Origin: Anaerolineae bacterium
GTDB lineage: Bacteria; Chloroflexota; Anaerolineae; Aggregatilineales; Phototrophicaceae
Assembly (NCBI GenBank): GCA_021296065.1
Contig: JAGWBD010000005.1
Span: forward strand, 28,213 to 92,212
Direction: 5' to 3'
DNA length: 64,000 bases
The notes under the pieces were generated by a model. It was not told the origin of the DNA and ran no database searches. It worked only from the letters and a program-made list of their open reading frames with translations. This document shows, piece by piece, positions 33,884-41,770 of the stretch (position 1 is its first letter; the number at the start of each line of letters is the position of its first letter). The position numbers and the translations under genes are program-made.

Positions 33884-34648
33884 ATGGACATGAAGACAGC
33901 GCTGGCTGCCTGCGGCGTGCGGCCGGACACCCTGAGCGAGGCAGAAAAGGTGCAACTGTCCCGTGATGGATATCTGCCCCTGAAAGACATATTGCTGCCG
34001 GAGCAAGTCTACCAGCTGGGCGCCCGCGCCGACGAACTGGTAGCCGGGGAAGGCGCGGCCGCCGGCCTTGAGGTGCATCAGGAAACCGGCGCCGACCGAC
34101 TCTCCGACCTCATCAACAAGGACCCGCGCTACGACCTTTGCTTCACCCACCCGCGCGTGCTGGCCGCCATCTGGCATGTACTGGGCGCGGATTTCCGACT
34201 TTCCTCGCTCAATTTTCGCGCGGCCTTGCCAGGCAGTGGCCTGCAGCCGCTGCATCAGGACTGGCACGAAGCGGTGGCGGCCGACGATTATCATGTCTGC
34301 AACTCGATCTGGCTGCTGGACGACTTCAGCGCGGCCAACGGCGCGACGCGCGTCGTGCCCGGCTCGCAGCGCAACGGCCAGATGCCGCAGGATGCCCTGG
34401 ACGACCCGATGGCGCCGCATCCCGACCAACAGTTGCTGGAAGCGCCGGCGGGCACGGTCGTCATCTTCAATTCCCACACCTGGCACGGCGGCACCTTCAA
34501 CGGCTCCGGCCAACGCCGCCGCGCCCTGCATTCCTACTTTTGTCGCCGGGAGCAGCCGCAGCAACTGGACCAGCAGCGCTATCTGCGCGAGGCCACCTGG
34601 AAGCGGCTCAGTCCGGCGGCGCGCTTCATCCTCGACGTAAACATGTGA
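33884..34648 (+). CDS. PhyH-family Fe(II)/2-oxoglutarate dioxygenase
   Basis: The 254-residue product matches phytanoyl-CoA dioxygenase-like oxygenases. The iron triad is His124 and Asp126 in PLHQDWHE and a histidine of the NSHTWHGGTFN motif (His198 or His201), with Arg near 212 to hold 2-oxoglutarate. The double-stranded beta helix also shows NGATRVVPGSQ, typical of the family. It leads an operon with a PfkB kinase and an aldolase. A role in oxidising a small metabolite before phosphorylation and cleavage is inferred. Confidence 0.88.
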   Translation: MDMKTALAACGVRPDTLSEAEKVQLSRDGYLPLKDILLPEQVYQLGARADELVAGEGAAAGLEVHQETGADRLSDLINKDPRYDLCFTHPRVLAAIWHVLGADFRLSSLNFRAALPGSGLQPLHQDWHEAVAADDYHVCNSIWLLDDFSAANGATRVVPGSQRNGQMPQDALDDPMAPHPDQQLLEAPAGTVVIFNSHTWHGGTFNGSGQRRRALHSYFCRREQPQQLDQQRYLREATWKRLSPAARFILDVNM

Positions 34649-34662
34649 CGCCGGAGCGGCCG

Positions 34663-35571
34663 ATGGACAAGCGTTGGGACGTTCTGGGGCTGGGCTGCGC
34701 CGCGGTCGACGACGCCCTTTATGTCGTACGCTACCCGGCCGGGGACACCAAGATCCGCGTGCGACGGCGCCAGCGCCGTGTCGGCGGCCTGACCGCCGCC
34801 GCCCTGCTTACGGCGGCGCGCATGGGTGGCAGTTGCGCCTACGCGGGCAAACTGGGTCGTGACGAACTCTCGCTCTTCATTGAAGATGAATTGCAACGCA
34901 CCGGCGTGGACGTTTCGCCTGTGGTTCGTGTCAAGGAAGGCAGCCCCATCCACGCCATCGTCGTATTGGGTGACGAGGACCACACCCGCACCATTTTTGC
35001 CTACAGCGATGGCTCGCTTGGTGCACATGAGACGCTGCCGGCGGCGGAGGTGATCGAGGCGGCGCGGGTGCTCTTCGTCGATACCTACAATGTTCAGGGC
35101 CAGTTGCGCGCCGCCCGCGTCGCGCGGGCCGCCGGCATCCCCATCGTGGCCGACTTTGAGCGCGGTGAAGGGCCGCTCTTTGAGGAGCTTCTGGCGCTGG
35201 TCGATCATCTCATTCTCTCGCAGGAGTTCGCGCTACGCTGGAGTGGCTGCGACACGACGCAGGAGGCCTTGCAGCGCCTGTGGACCTCAAAACGCTCGGT
35301 CGTGGCAGCCACCGCCGGTGAACAGGGCTGCTGGCTGCTGGATGCCGACGGACTGCATCACCAGCCTGCTTTCCCGGTGGACGTTGTGGATACCAACGGT
35401 TGCGGCGACGTCTTTCACGGCGCCTGGGCGCTGGCGCTGGCGCAAGGGAACCCTGTGCGGGAATGCGCGCACATCGCCTCGGCCGCCGCCGCGCTCAAGG
35501 CCACGCAGCCCGGCCTGACCGGCGTACCACCCTTGCCGGAGATCCACGACTTCATCGCGCGCGCCGGTTAA
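34663..35571 (+). CDS. PfkB-family carbohydrate kinase
   Basis: The 302-residue product is a ribokinase-like sugar kinase. The start at 34663 gives the canonical N-terminal strand WDVLGLGCAAVDDALYVVRY. The GG motif is RVGGLTAAALLTAARMGG. The catalytic-base/anion-hole motif is VVDTNGCGDVFHGAWALALA with Asp249; Cys replaces the usual second-position Ala. It lies 14 bp after the dioxygenase gene and before an aldolase gene, so a phosphorylated sugar cleaved by that aldolase is a likely product. Confidence 0.9.
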   Translation: MDKRWDVLGLGCAAVDDALYVVRYPAGDTKIRVRRRQRRVGGLTAAALLTAARMGGSCAYAGKLGRDELSLFIEDELQRTGVDVSPVVRVKEGSPIHAIVVLGDEDHTRTIFAYSDGSLGAHETLPAAEVIEAARVLFVDTYNVQGQLRAARVARAAGIPIVADFERGEGPLFEELLALVDHLILSQEFALRWSGCDTTQEALQRLWTSKRSVVAATAGEQGCWLLDADGLHHQPAFPVDVVDTNGCGDVFHGAWALALAQGNPVRECAHIASAAAALKATQPGLTGVPPLPEIHDFIARAG

Positions 35572-35606
35572 TTTCACCCTTTCCCACACACAAGGAGTTG
35601 CAGCAC

Positions 35607-36365
35607 ATGGGCCTCGGCAAGCAAATTCGTTTGAGCCGCATCTTCGCCAATCCCTCCGGCAACCTCTGTTCGGTGGCCATCGACCATTACATTGGCTACC
35701 AGGCCGGCATCCCCGCCGGTCTGCTAAACCTGCGCAACACGCTTGCGGCAGTCATGGCCGGCCCGCCGGACGCCGTCACCATGCACAAGGGCACGGCCGC
35801 GGCCCTCTGGGGGCCTTACGCAGGAAAAGTTCCTCTCATTGTCCAGTCGAGCTTCGTGCGCACCGACGACACGGCCATCGAACAATTCGTCACGGTCGAG
35901 GAGGCCCTGCGCCTTGGCGCCGACGCCATCGCCGTCGTCATTTTTGTGCGTGGCGACAGCGAGGTGAAGTATCTGCGCATCCTTTCCGATACCGTCGAAG
36001 CAGGCGCCCGTCACGAATTGCCGGTGATCTGCCACGTCTACCCGCGCGGCGCCAACAACGAAATCGTCTACAACCCGGAGGACATCGCCTGGGGCGTGCG
36101 TTGCGCGGCCGAGGTCGGCGCGGACGTCGTCAAGACGCCCTGGTGCGGCGATCTGGCGGCGCATACGCAGATCGTGGACCGCTGCCCGTTGCCGCTGGTG
36201 GCCGCCGGCGGACCGCAGACGGATACTCTTGAGGACGCGCTTGCGATGTTTCGTGACCTGTTGCAGGCCGGCGTGCGCGGCGGCGTCATCGGGCGCAACA
36301 TCTGGGGCCACGAGGACGTCACCGGCACCCTGCGCGCCTTCCGCCGCGTGATCCACGACGAGTGA
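35607..36365 (+). CDS. Class I aldolase of the FbaB/LsrF (DhnA) type
   Basis: The 252-residue product has the DeoC/FbaB TIM-barrel family pattern: VAIDHYIGYQAGIP, GADAIAVVIFVRGDSEV, LPVICHVYPRG and a Schiff-base lysine at 176 in GADVVKTPWCGD. PLVAAGGP then binds the phosphate, followed by GVIGRNIWGHED. It probably cleaves a ketose phosphate or the like. AAGGAG lies 9 nt before the ATG at 35607. It is the last of three same-strand genes (dioxygenase, kinase, aldolase) and convergent with an FAD oxidase. Confidence 0.88.
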   Translation: MGLGKQIRLSRIFANPSGNLCSVAIDHYIGYQAGIPAGLLNLRNTLAAVMAGPPDAVTMHKGTAAALWGPYAGKVPLIVQSSFVRTDDTAIEQFVTVEEALRLGADAIAVVIFVRGDSEVKYLRILSDTVEAGARHELPVICHVYPRGANNEIVYNPEDIAWGVRCAAEVGADVVKTPWCGDLAAHTQIVDRCPLPLVAAGGPQTDTLEDALAMFRDLLQAGVRGGVIGRNIWGHEDVTGTLRAFRRVIHDE

Positions 36366-36368
36366 CAG

Positions 36369-37520
36369 CTAAAGCAATCGCTCCGCGCTGACGGCGCCGG
36401 GGTGCCGGTCGTGTAACAGCAGGTCGACGGCCCGCTCGGCCGTGCCCGCGCCCAGCGCCAGGCCGTGGCCGTTGAAAGCGACGGCGTAGCCCGCGTTCGC
36501 AAGAGCGGGCACCCTGCCCACAATGGGCAGACCGTCCGCGCTGAAGCCCATGATGCCGGCCCAACGCCGTTCCACCGGCGCGTCCACGTCCGGGAAGCGC
36601 CTGCGCAACCAGGCCTCCAGTGTGCGCTGCACGGGTTCACTGATGCGCTCGTCGAGGCGGTTGTGTTCAAGCCAGCGATTCTGCTTGCGCCCGCCACCCA
36701 GCAACAGTCGCCCGTCGAAAGTGTCACGGTAATACATATAGCCATAGTCGCTGTAGCCGCAGGTATTGAGCAGGGGGCCCTGCCTGAGGGGCGCCGTCAC
36801 CAGCACCTGGGCGCGCACGGGCACGACATGTTGCGCCAGATGGGGCAACAGCGTCGCCGACCAGGCGTTGGTGCAGACCAGGACCTTGCGCGCCTCAAAT
36901 GTGTAGCGCCGACTGCGGACGCGGACGCCCTCACCCTCGCCTGCTTCCACTCGCCAGACTTCGTTGTTGGCGATCAGTTCTGCACCGCTCTGTTGAAACA
37001 GGGCCTGCGTCAGTTCGTAAGGCTGGACAGCCGCGTCACGTGCCTGTTCGATGGCGGCATCGAATCCGCGCCGCAAGGGGTCGCGAGCGTGGAACTGTAC
37101 GTCAATGCCGTCTGCGTCCATGGCCCGTGCCGCCTGCTCGAGGTCGCGGGCCTCGGCCTCGCTCTCGGCCAGCAGCAGGGAACCGCAGCGCAGCCTTTGC
37201 ACCTCGCCTTCAGCAGCATCCATGACATGATGCAGGTGTTGATGTGTCGTTTCGGAGAGGCCCCACATCTCACGCACGACGGCGCGCCCGTAACGCTCAA
37301 TGGCGCGATGGTAATAACTGTCCAGGCCGGTGATCATGAAGCCGGCGTTGCGACTGCTGGCGCCCAGCCCCAGGTCGCGCGCGTCGGTGATCGTGACGTG
37401 GCGCCCGGCATTGGCCGCGAAGAGCGCAGCCGCACAGCCCACCAGACCCGCGCCGACTACGAGGAAGTCCACCTCGTGGACGGGCTGGTTGCCGTCGGCC
37501 TGCCAGAAGGAAACGCTCAC
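36369..37520 (-). CDS. FAD-dependent amine/amino-acid oxidoreductase (DAO family)
   Basis: The 383-residue product has the ADP-binding start DFLVVGAGLVGCAAALFAAN, the second FAD motif ASSRNAGFMITGL and the closing FNGHGLALGAGTAERAVDLL of DAO-type oxidases. The central part resembles gamma-glutamylputrescine oxidase or glycine-oxidase relatives (RNAGFM, GYMYYRDTFDGRLLLGGGRK). It should oxidise an amine or amino acid, passing electrons to oxygen or a quinone. It starts at GTG 37520. It is convergent with the aldolase gene and about 25 bp downstream of an RDD gene. Confidence 0.85.
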   Translation of the reverse strand: MSVSFWQADGNQPVHEVDFLVVGAGLVGCAAALFAANAGRHVTITDARDLGLGASSRNAGFMITGLDSYYHRAIERYGRAVVREMWGLSETTHQHLHHVMDAAEGEVQRLRCGSLLLAESEAEARDLEQAARAMDADGIDVQFHARDPLRRGFDAAIEQARDAAVQPYELTQALFQQSGAELIANNEVWRVEAGEGEGVRVRSRRYTFEARKVLVCTNAWSATLLPHLAQHVVPVRAQVLVTAPLRQGPLLNTCGYSDYGYMYYRDTFDGRLLLGGGRKQNRWLEHNRLDERISEPVQRTLEAWLRRRFPDVDAPVERRWAGIMGFSADGLPIVGRVPALANAGYAVAFNGHGLALGAGTAERAVDLLLHDRHPGAVSAERLL

Positions 37521-37544
37521 TGCCCTGCAGTTGAAGCGGCTGCT

Positions 37545-37943
37545 TCAGGCGTTAACGACGAGAGAACCGACCGCCTTGTCGTGCCAGGTCTGGTTTCGCT
37601 GGTCGAACAGGGCCCAGATGTAGCCAATCAGAAACACGGCGCCGCTGATCCAGCCGACCAGCACGCGAATGATTGCATCGCCGTCGCCAATCGCAGAGCC
37701 GTCTTCCTTGATGACGCGAATGTTCATCAGCTTCTTGCCCGGCGTCTGGCCGTCATGGCGTGTCAGGAAATACCAGCCATAGAGCATGGCCAGCAGCAAT
37801 TGCAGGGAATTGCCCACACCCCCCATGCCCACGCCCAGGTGTATCAGGGCGATAATGAATCCCTGCACAATGCCATCGACCAAAAGGGCCACAAAACGTT
37901 TGCCGAAAACCGCCAGTTCCACTTCCTGCCTCTTGGGTTTCAT
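37545..37943 (-). CDS. RDD-family membrane protein
   Basis: The 132-residue product has the RDD signature (KRFVALLVDGIVQGFIIALI, then GQTPGKKLMNIRVI) and about three membrane helices. It ends with NQTWHDKAVGSLVV, also typical. RDD proteins are small membrane proteins of mostly unknown role, some linked to ion exchange. A second RDD gene lies about 150 bp upstream on the same strand. Confidence 0.88.
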   Translation of the reverse strand: MKPKRQEVELAVFGKRFVALLVDGIVQGFIIALIHLGVGMGGVGNSLQLLLAMLYGWYFLTRHDGQTPGKKLMNIRVIKEDGSAIGDGDAIIRVLVGWISGAVFLIGYIWALFDQRNQTWHDKAVGSLVVNA

Positions 37944-38094
37944 ATGCTCGCTCTTCCCTTGACCAGACCGCTGCAGCCTTCACTGTCCGGGATTCCCGTT
38001 GCTGCCGTTTGACACCCCTGCTGTCTGCCCCGGATACACACAGGTGTTTCCTACAGATGATCTACGTGAGACAAGACAACTGGTTCAGCGCCCG

Positions 38095-38565
38095 TTACAG
38101 ACGATCGTCCATCTTTTGCCGCGGGATAAGGCGTGCCGGCCGGTCGCTGGCGACAACCAGGCTGTGGGCCAGTTTGTCGTGCCAACCCTGCTGCTCGCGA
38201 TTGAAGGCCGCCCAGACAAAGCCGAGGCCGATCGACAATTGACCGAGATAGTAGCCGAGAACACGCAACAGAGCCTGACGGTCATTCAGGTCCTCGCCGC
38301 CCTCAGCCACGACGCGGATGCGCAACAGGCTCTTGCCTGGCGTCTGCCCGCCGGCGCGCGTCCAGAAGTACCAGTAATAAGGGACGGTCGTGCCGATGTC
38401 GAGAATCAGGGCAAGCATGAACTCCTGCGCCAGGGTCTGCGGTGCCAACAGAATCATCAGGAAAAGACGCAGGACCGCGAGGATGATGGTGTCGATGACC
38501 AGCGCCAGGAAACGTGTGCCGATACCGGCAAGTGGAGGCGTGTCGTCGTAAGGGACCTTCTGCAC
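38095..38565 (-). CDS. RDD-family membrane protein
   Basis: The 156-residue product shows GTRFLALVIDTIILAVLRLF, GGQTPGKSLLRIRVVAEGG and QQGWHDKLAHSLVVAS, the full RDD pattern with about three helices. GTG 38565 is chosen for its AGGAGG 7 nt upstream. It is a paralogue of the gene at 37545-37943, and the pair may form a heteromer. The 150 bp between them holds no gene that I can see. Confidence 0.87.
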   Translation of the reverse strand: MQKVPYDDTPPLAGIGTRFLALVIDTIILAVLRLFLMILLAPQTLAQEFMLALILDIGTTVPYYWYFWTRAGGQTPGKSLLRIRVVAEGGEDLNDRQALLRVLGYYLGQLSIGLGFVWAAFNREQQGWHDKLAHSLVVASDRPARLIPRQKMDDRL

Positions 38566-38597
38566 CTGCGATCCTCCTGCTGCCGGTCGACGACCGG

Positions 38598-38603
38598 AGT
38601 GTA
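38598..38603 (-). promoter_or_regulatory. -10 element for the upstream RDD gene
   Basis: TACACT on the minus strand lies about 33 nt before the GTG at 38565. It is preceded by CGC, not an extended TGn. Confidence 0.4.
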
Positions 38604-38635
38604 GCGTATGCGGGCCAGACTGTCGCGGGGCCGGG

Positions 38636-39715
38636 CTAGCCAGTCGCCTGGCCGGCCTGCAAGGTTTCCAGCGCATCGCGCGCGGCGCTGAAATTGCGGT
38701 TCACTTCGAGGGCGCGCCGGTAATTCTCCATCGCGACCCGGTTCTGCCCCATACCCTCGCGGGCCTTGCCGACGTGGTACCAGATCTCCTCAACAAAGTG
38801 GCCGCCACCGTCATTCAGGTTGACGTTGGCCAGGGTCAGGGTGTCCTGGAAGCGACCGATCGCGTTGTAGGCCTGGAGTGGGCCAAACTGGTACCACAGC
38901 ATGCGAAAGGGCAGACCGTAGCGGCGCGCCTCGTCATAGGCCAGGGCAGCATATTCCCAGGCCTGGCGGCCATAGACCGGCGCCAGCGCCACGTAGTTGC
39001 TGCCAATGTTGAACCACAGGAAAGGGTTCTCCGGGTCCTCTGTCACGGCCAGACGCTGCTCTTCCAGCGTCAGCAGGATGTTCTGCTGCGGGTCAGCGTC
39101 CTCGCCCAGCAGGTCCAGCAACTGCTGTTCTTCAACGCTCTCAAACAACACGATGTAGCTGTGGTTGAAGTGCTGCCAGTATTCGTTGATTTGATCGTAA
39201 CTGTAGATCTTCTGTGGGCCACGGTAACTGTCGTGGGTAGTGAACTCGCGCCTGTCGTCGTCATAGCCGATCAGCAAGAGGTAATGACCCATCCAGCCCA
39301 GGTCGCCGGGTGGCGGCTCATAGCCCTTCTCGACAATGACAGGGTAGCCGGCAGCGATGATACGTCGCAGCAGCTGCAGGTCTCCGCCACTGCGTGCGAG
39401 CGCGCGTACCGGCAGTTCAGGCACTTCGCTATTGACGAAATCCACCATTTCCCGGGGGGTCACGTTTTTGTCTTCGCGGTTGGGCTTGAGCCAGTTGGCC
39501 GCGCGCATTTGGTCGTTCTGGTAGCCAAAGTGCGTCAGGGCGTTGGTCAGGGTAGCCGGACCGCAGTTGTTCCAGCCCTGAAATTCGAAGTTGAAGTCCG
39601 TTATCAGGACGGCAGTGGGTGTGGCGAGCGGCTCATCCTGCGTGTGGACGGGCATGGTAAACAACAGTACCAGTGCAAGCGAAACGAAAGCAGAAAATCG
39701 ATGGCGTATTGCCAT
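38636..39715 (-). CDS. Secreted C39-like cysteine peptidase with TPR tail
   Basis: The 359-residue product has a signal peptide (RHRFSAFVSLALVLLFTMPV), then a peptidase C39-like papain fold. QGWNNCGPATLTNALTHFGY holds the oxyanion Gln and catalytic Cys, MGHYLLLIGYDDD the His, and TTHDSYRG the Asp. After about residue 220 come helical TPR-like repeats (VAMENYRRALEVNRNFSAAR). Since the triad is intact, an active extracellular peptidase is likely. The start could be 39715 or the ATG at 39736. Confidence 0.83.
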   Translation of the reverse strand: MAIRHRFSAFVSLALVLLFTMPVHTQDEPLATPTAVLITDFNFEFQGWNNCGPATLTNALTHFGYQNDQMRAANWLKPNREDKNVTPREMVDFVNSEVPELPVRALARSGGDLQLLRRIIAAGYPVIVEKGYEPPPGDLGWMGHYLLLIGYDDDRREFTTHDSYRGPQKIYSYDQINEYWQHFNHSYIVLFESVEEQQLLDLLGEDADPQQNILLTLEEQRLAVTEDPENPFLWFNIGSNYVALAPVYGRQAWEYAALAYDEARRYGLPFRMLWYQFGPLQAYNAIGRFQDTLTLANVNLNDGGGHFVEEIWYHVGKAREGMGQNRVAMENYRRALEVNRNFSAARDALETLQAGQATG

Positions 39716-39749
39716 GTGAATGCTGGAACTCCACATCAGGACCTACCAG

Positions 39750-39755
39750 ATTGTA
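39750..39755 (-). promoter_or_regulatory. -10 element for the C39-like peptidase gene
   Basis: TACAAT on the minus strand would place the transcript start near 39743, 7 nt before ATG 39736 and 28 nt before ATG 39715. Confidence 0.4.
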
Positions 39756-39771
39756 CACGCATTTCCCTGCC

Positions 39772-40476
39772 CTATGGAACAGGCGCCACGCAAATCAGTT
39801 CAGCCAGGCTGTGGCCGATGATGCGGTACTCGCGCCCGATGCGCAGCTGCAGGGGCCCTTCGAAAGGCGCAGTGTGAATGACTTCAAGTTCCGTATCCGG
39901 CCGTAACCCCAGCGCCGCCAGGTATTCCAGCCGATCAGGCTCACGCGTCAGCACGCGGGTCACACGCAAGCTGCCCTCCCCTGGCTCAATGCCGGACAGC
40001 GTTCGGTCCTCCATCGGCGTCAGGTTTCCGTCTGGCGCCGGAATAAGCTCGCCATGCGGGCAACGCCGTGGCCGACCACTCATCTCGGCCATGCGTTCGA
40101 CCAGCAGGTCATCCAGACCGCTGCACATCCGGCTGGCTTCCGGATGGACCTCGTGCCAGCCGAAGCCCATAACCCGCTCCAGAAACACCTCGACGATGCG
40201 CTGGCGCCGCAATTCCTGCAAGGCCACGCGCTGTCCTTCATCGGTCAGGCGGACACCGTGGTAAGGCTCATGGAGCAACAGGTCATCGCGACGCAGTCGC
40301 GTAACCATGCGGTTGACGAGCGGAGGACTGGCGTCCATGAACTCACCCAGTTCGCCAGTTCCGACCCAGTCGTTCTCTGCGTGACGGCGACGCTCCGCCA
40401 GACGCCAGATTTGCGCCAGCCAGGGGCGAAGGGACGTGCCTGGCCCCTCCGTCTCCGTACCAGACCTACCAGCCAT
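39772..40476 (-). CDS. DtxR/MntR-family metal-dependent regulator
   Basis: The 234-residue product has a winged helix (GELGEFMDASPPLVNRMVTR; GVRLTDEGQRVALQEL), the dimer and metal region with RIVEVFLERVMGFGWHEVHP, and GLDDLLVERM followed by CPHGELIP. An FeoA/SH3-like domain forms the last 75 residues. Such proteins repress metal-uptake genes when iron or manganese is plentiful. The fbp operon in this window is a plausible but unproven target. It overlaps the preceding phosphoesterase gene by 11 nt. Confidence 0.88.
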   Translation of the reverse strand: MAGRSGTETEGPGTSLRPWLAQIWRLAERRRHAENDWVGTGELGEFMDASPPLVNRMVTRLRRDDLLLHEPYHGVRLTDEGQRVALQELRRQRIVEVFLERVMGFGWHEVHPEASRMCSGLDDLLVERMAEMSGRPRRCPHGELIPAPDGNLTPMEDRTLSGIEPGEGSLRVTRVLTREPDRLEYLAALGLRPDTELEVIHTAPFEGPLQLRIGREYRIIGHSLAELICVAPVP

Positions 40477-41197
40477 ACTCCAGTCGCCTTACCAGACGCT
40501 CCGGAAAATCCTCCCGCCGCATGCGGTCCTGAACGGCGTTCACGTCATAGGCAACGCGCCGGTATTCCCAGACACCGTCCGGCAAGTCCAGCAAGGCGTA
40601 GGCCGCGCGCGGGTTCTGGTCCCGTGGCTGGCCGAGGCTGCCAGGATTTATGATCTGACGCCGGCCGTTCAGTTGGCGGCGCTGGCGCGGGTCCGGCAAG
40701 ACCATGTCAACCGATCCAGGACCGTTTTGTTGTTCATAAATGGCGGGTTGGTGCGTATGGCCCACCAGGCAAAAGGGAGTCTCGAAATGCGGAAAATTCT
40801 GGGCAGCCACACTGGCTTCAAAGATGTATTCCCAGACAGGTTCGCGCGGGCTGCCATGTGCCAGCGTGAAGTCACCGGCAACGAAGGTCGTCTGCAAGGC
40901 TTCCAGCCAGACGCGGCTGTTGCCTGAAAGAGCTCCGCTCGTCCACCCGACGGCATGGCGCGCCTCAGGATTGAAACTGTTCAGGTCCAGCCGACCCAGC
41001 GCGGCCCAGTCATGGTTGCCGGCCAGACAGAGATGCGGTAACTCGCGCAGTCGTTCAACGCACTCGTTGGGGTCGGGACCATAGCCCACCACGTCCCCCA
41101 GACACCACACATAGTCCCACTGCCCGTTGGCGTCTTGCAGAACTGCATCGAAGGCGTCAAGATTCGCGTGAATATCCGAGATGACCAGTATGCGCAT
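40466..41197 (-). CDS. Metallophosphoesterase (YfcE-like family)
   Basis: The 243-residue product carries VISDIHANLDAFDAVL, CLGDVVGYGPDPNECVERL, LAGNHDWAAL and VGHTHQPAIY, the full metal-ligand set of the bacterial calcineurin-like phosphoesterases of about this length. NPGSLGQPRD near the end is also typical. It is coupled to the downstream DtxR gene and its start lies close to that of a divergent lipoprotein gene. The substrate is unknown. Confidence 0.88.
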   Translation of the reverse strand: MRILVISDIHANLDAFDAVLQDANGQWDYVWCLGDVVGYGPDPNECVERLRELPHLCLAGNHDWAALGRLDLNSFNPEARHAVGWTSGALSGNSRVWLEALQTTFVAGDFTLAHGSPREPVWEYIFEASVAAQNFPHFETPFCLVGHTHQPAIYEQQNGPGSVDMVLPDPRQRRQLNGRRQIINPGSLGQPRDQNPRAAYALLDLPDGVWEYRRVAYDVNAVQDRMRREDFPERLVRRLEYGW

Positions 41198-41229
41198 TCA
41201 TGCTCCTGTGGAATGGGGGTCCCGGCTGT

Positions 41230-41763
41230 ATGTGGCGTTATCCTACCACGTCCGACCATTTCCTGCGATGCATTGCGGCGGTTTTTCTCATGATCCTGGC
41301 GGGCTGCAACCTCGTCGCAGAGTTGCCACAGGGGGTGGCTGTGCAGGACGTCCCCGTGCCCACGCCGCCGATTCCGGAAGCGGATGCCAATGCCGTCATG
41401 GCAGGCATCTGCTTTGAAGCCGCGCGAGACGCCGCTGGTCAACTTTTCGTGCTTCGCAGCGCCGACGAACTGACCAACTTCTTCGATCTCGCCGACAACA
41501 GCCGACTCTGTCGCCAGCCGGTGACGCGCCGGGCCTTTGATTTCGGCGATGGCCGCGCGCTGGCGGGTCTGTGGAGCGTGGCCCGGGGCTGCGCCGCTGC
41601 GCATGACGTCCTCTATTTTCAACGCGACAGCGGGGCGCGCCGCATTCGCCTGCAATTGCAACTGGACGTGACAGGCGACTGCGACTACGAGCTGGTGCGA
41701 CCCTGGTGGATGACATTGGAAGACGCCCGCGATTATGAAATTGAGATCGAGGTGCTGCCCTGA
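41230..41763 (+). CDS. Predicted lipoprotein
   Basis: The 177-residue product has a lipobox (FLMILAGCN), so the cysteine should be lipidated and the protein held on the outer face of the membrane. A short Pro/Val linker and a globular part of about 140 residues follow, with three or four cysteines (GICFEA, RLCRQP, ARGCAA, TGDCDY), likely disulphide-bonded. No family is recognised. ATG 41230 places the lipobox about 25 residues in; the earlier ATG 41200 is possible. Confidence 0.65.
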   Translation: MWRYPTTSDHFLRCIAAVFLMILAGCNLVAELPQGVAVQDVPVPTPPIPEADANAVMAGICFEAARDAAGQLFVLRSADELTNFFDLADNSRLCRQPVTRRAFDFGDGRALAGLWSVARGCAAAHDVLYFQRDSGARRIRLQLQLDVTGDCDYELVRPWWMTLEDARDYEIEIEVLP

Positions 41764-41770
41764 ACCGCGC

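Noticed and set aside
36465..38012. A 515-codon plus-strand frame opposite the FAD oxidase and RDD genes
   Set aside because: It spans two clear minus-strand genes and the gap between them and shows no domain pattern.
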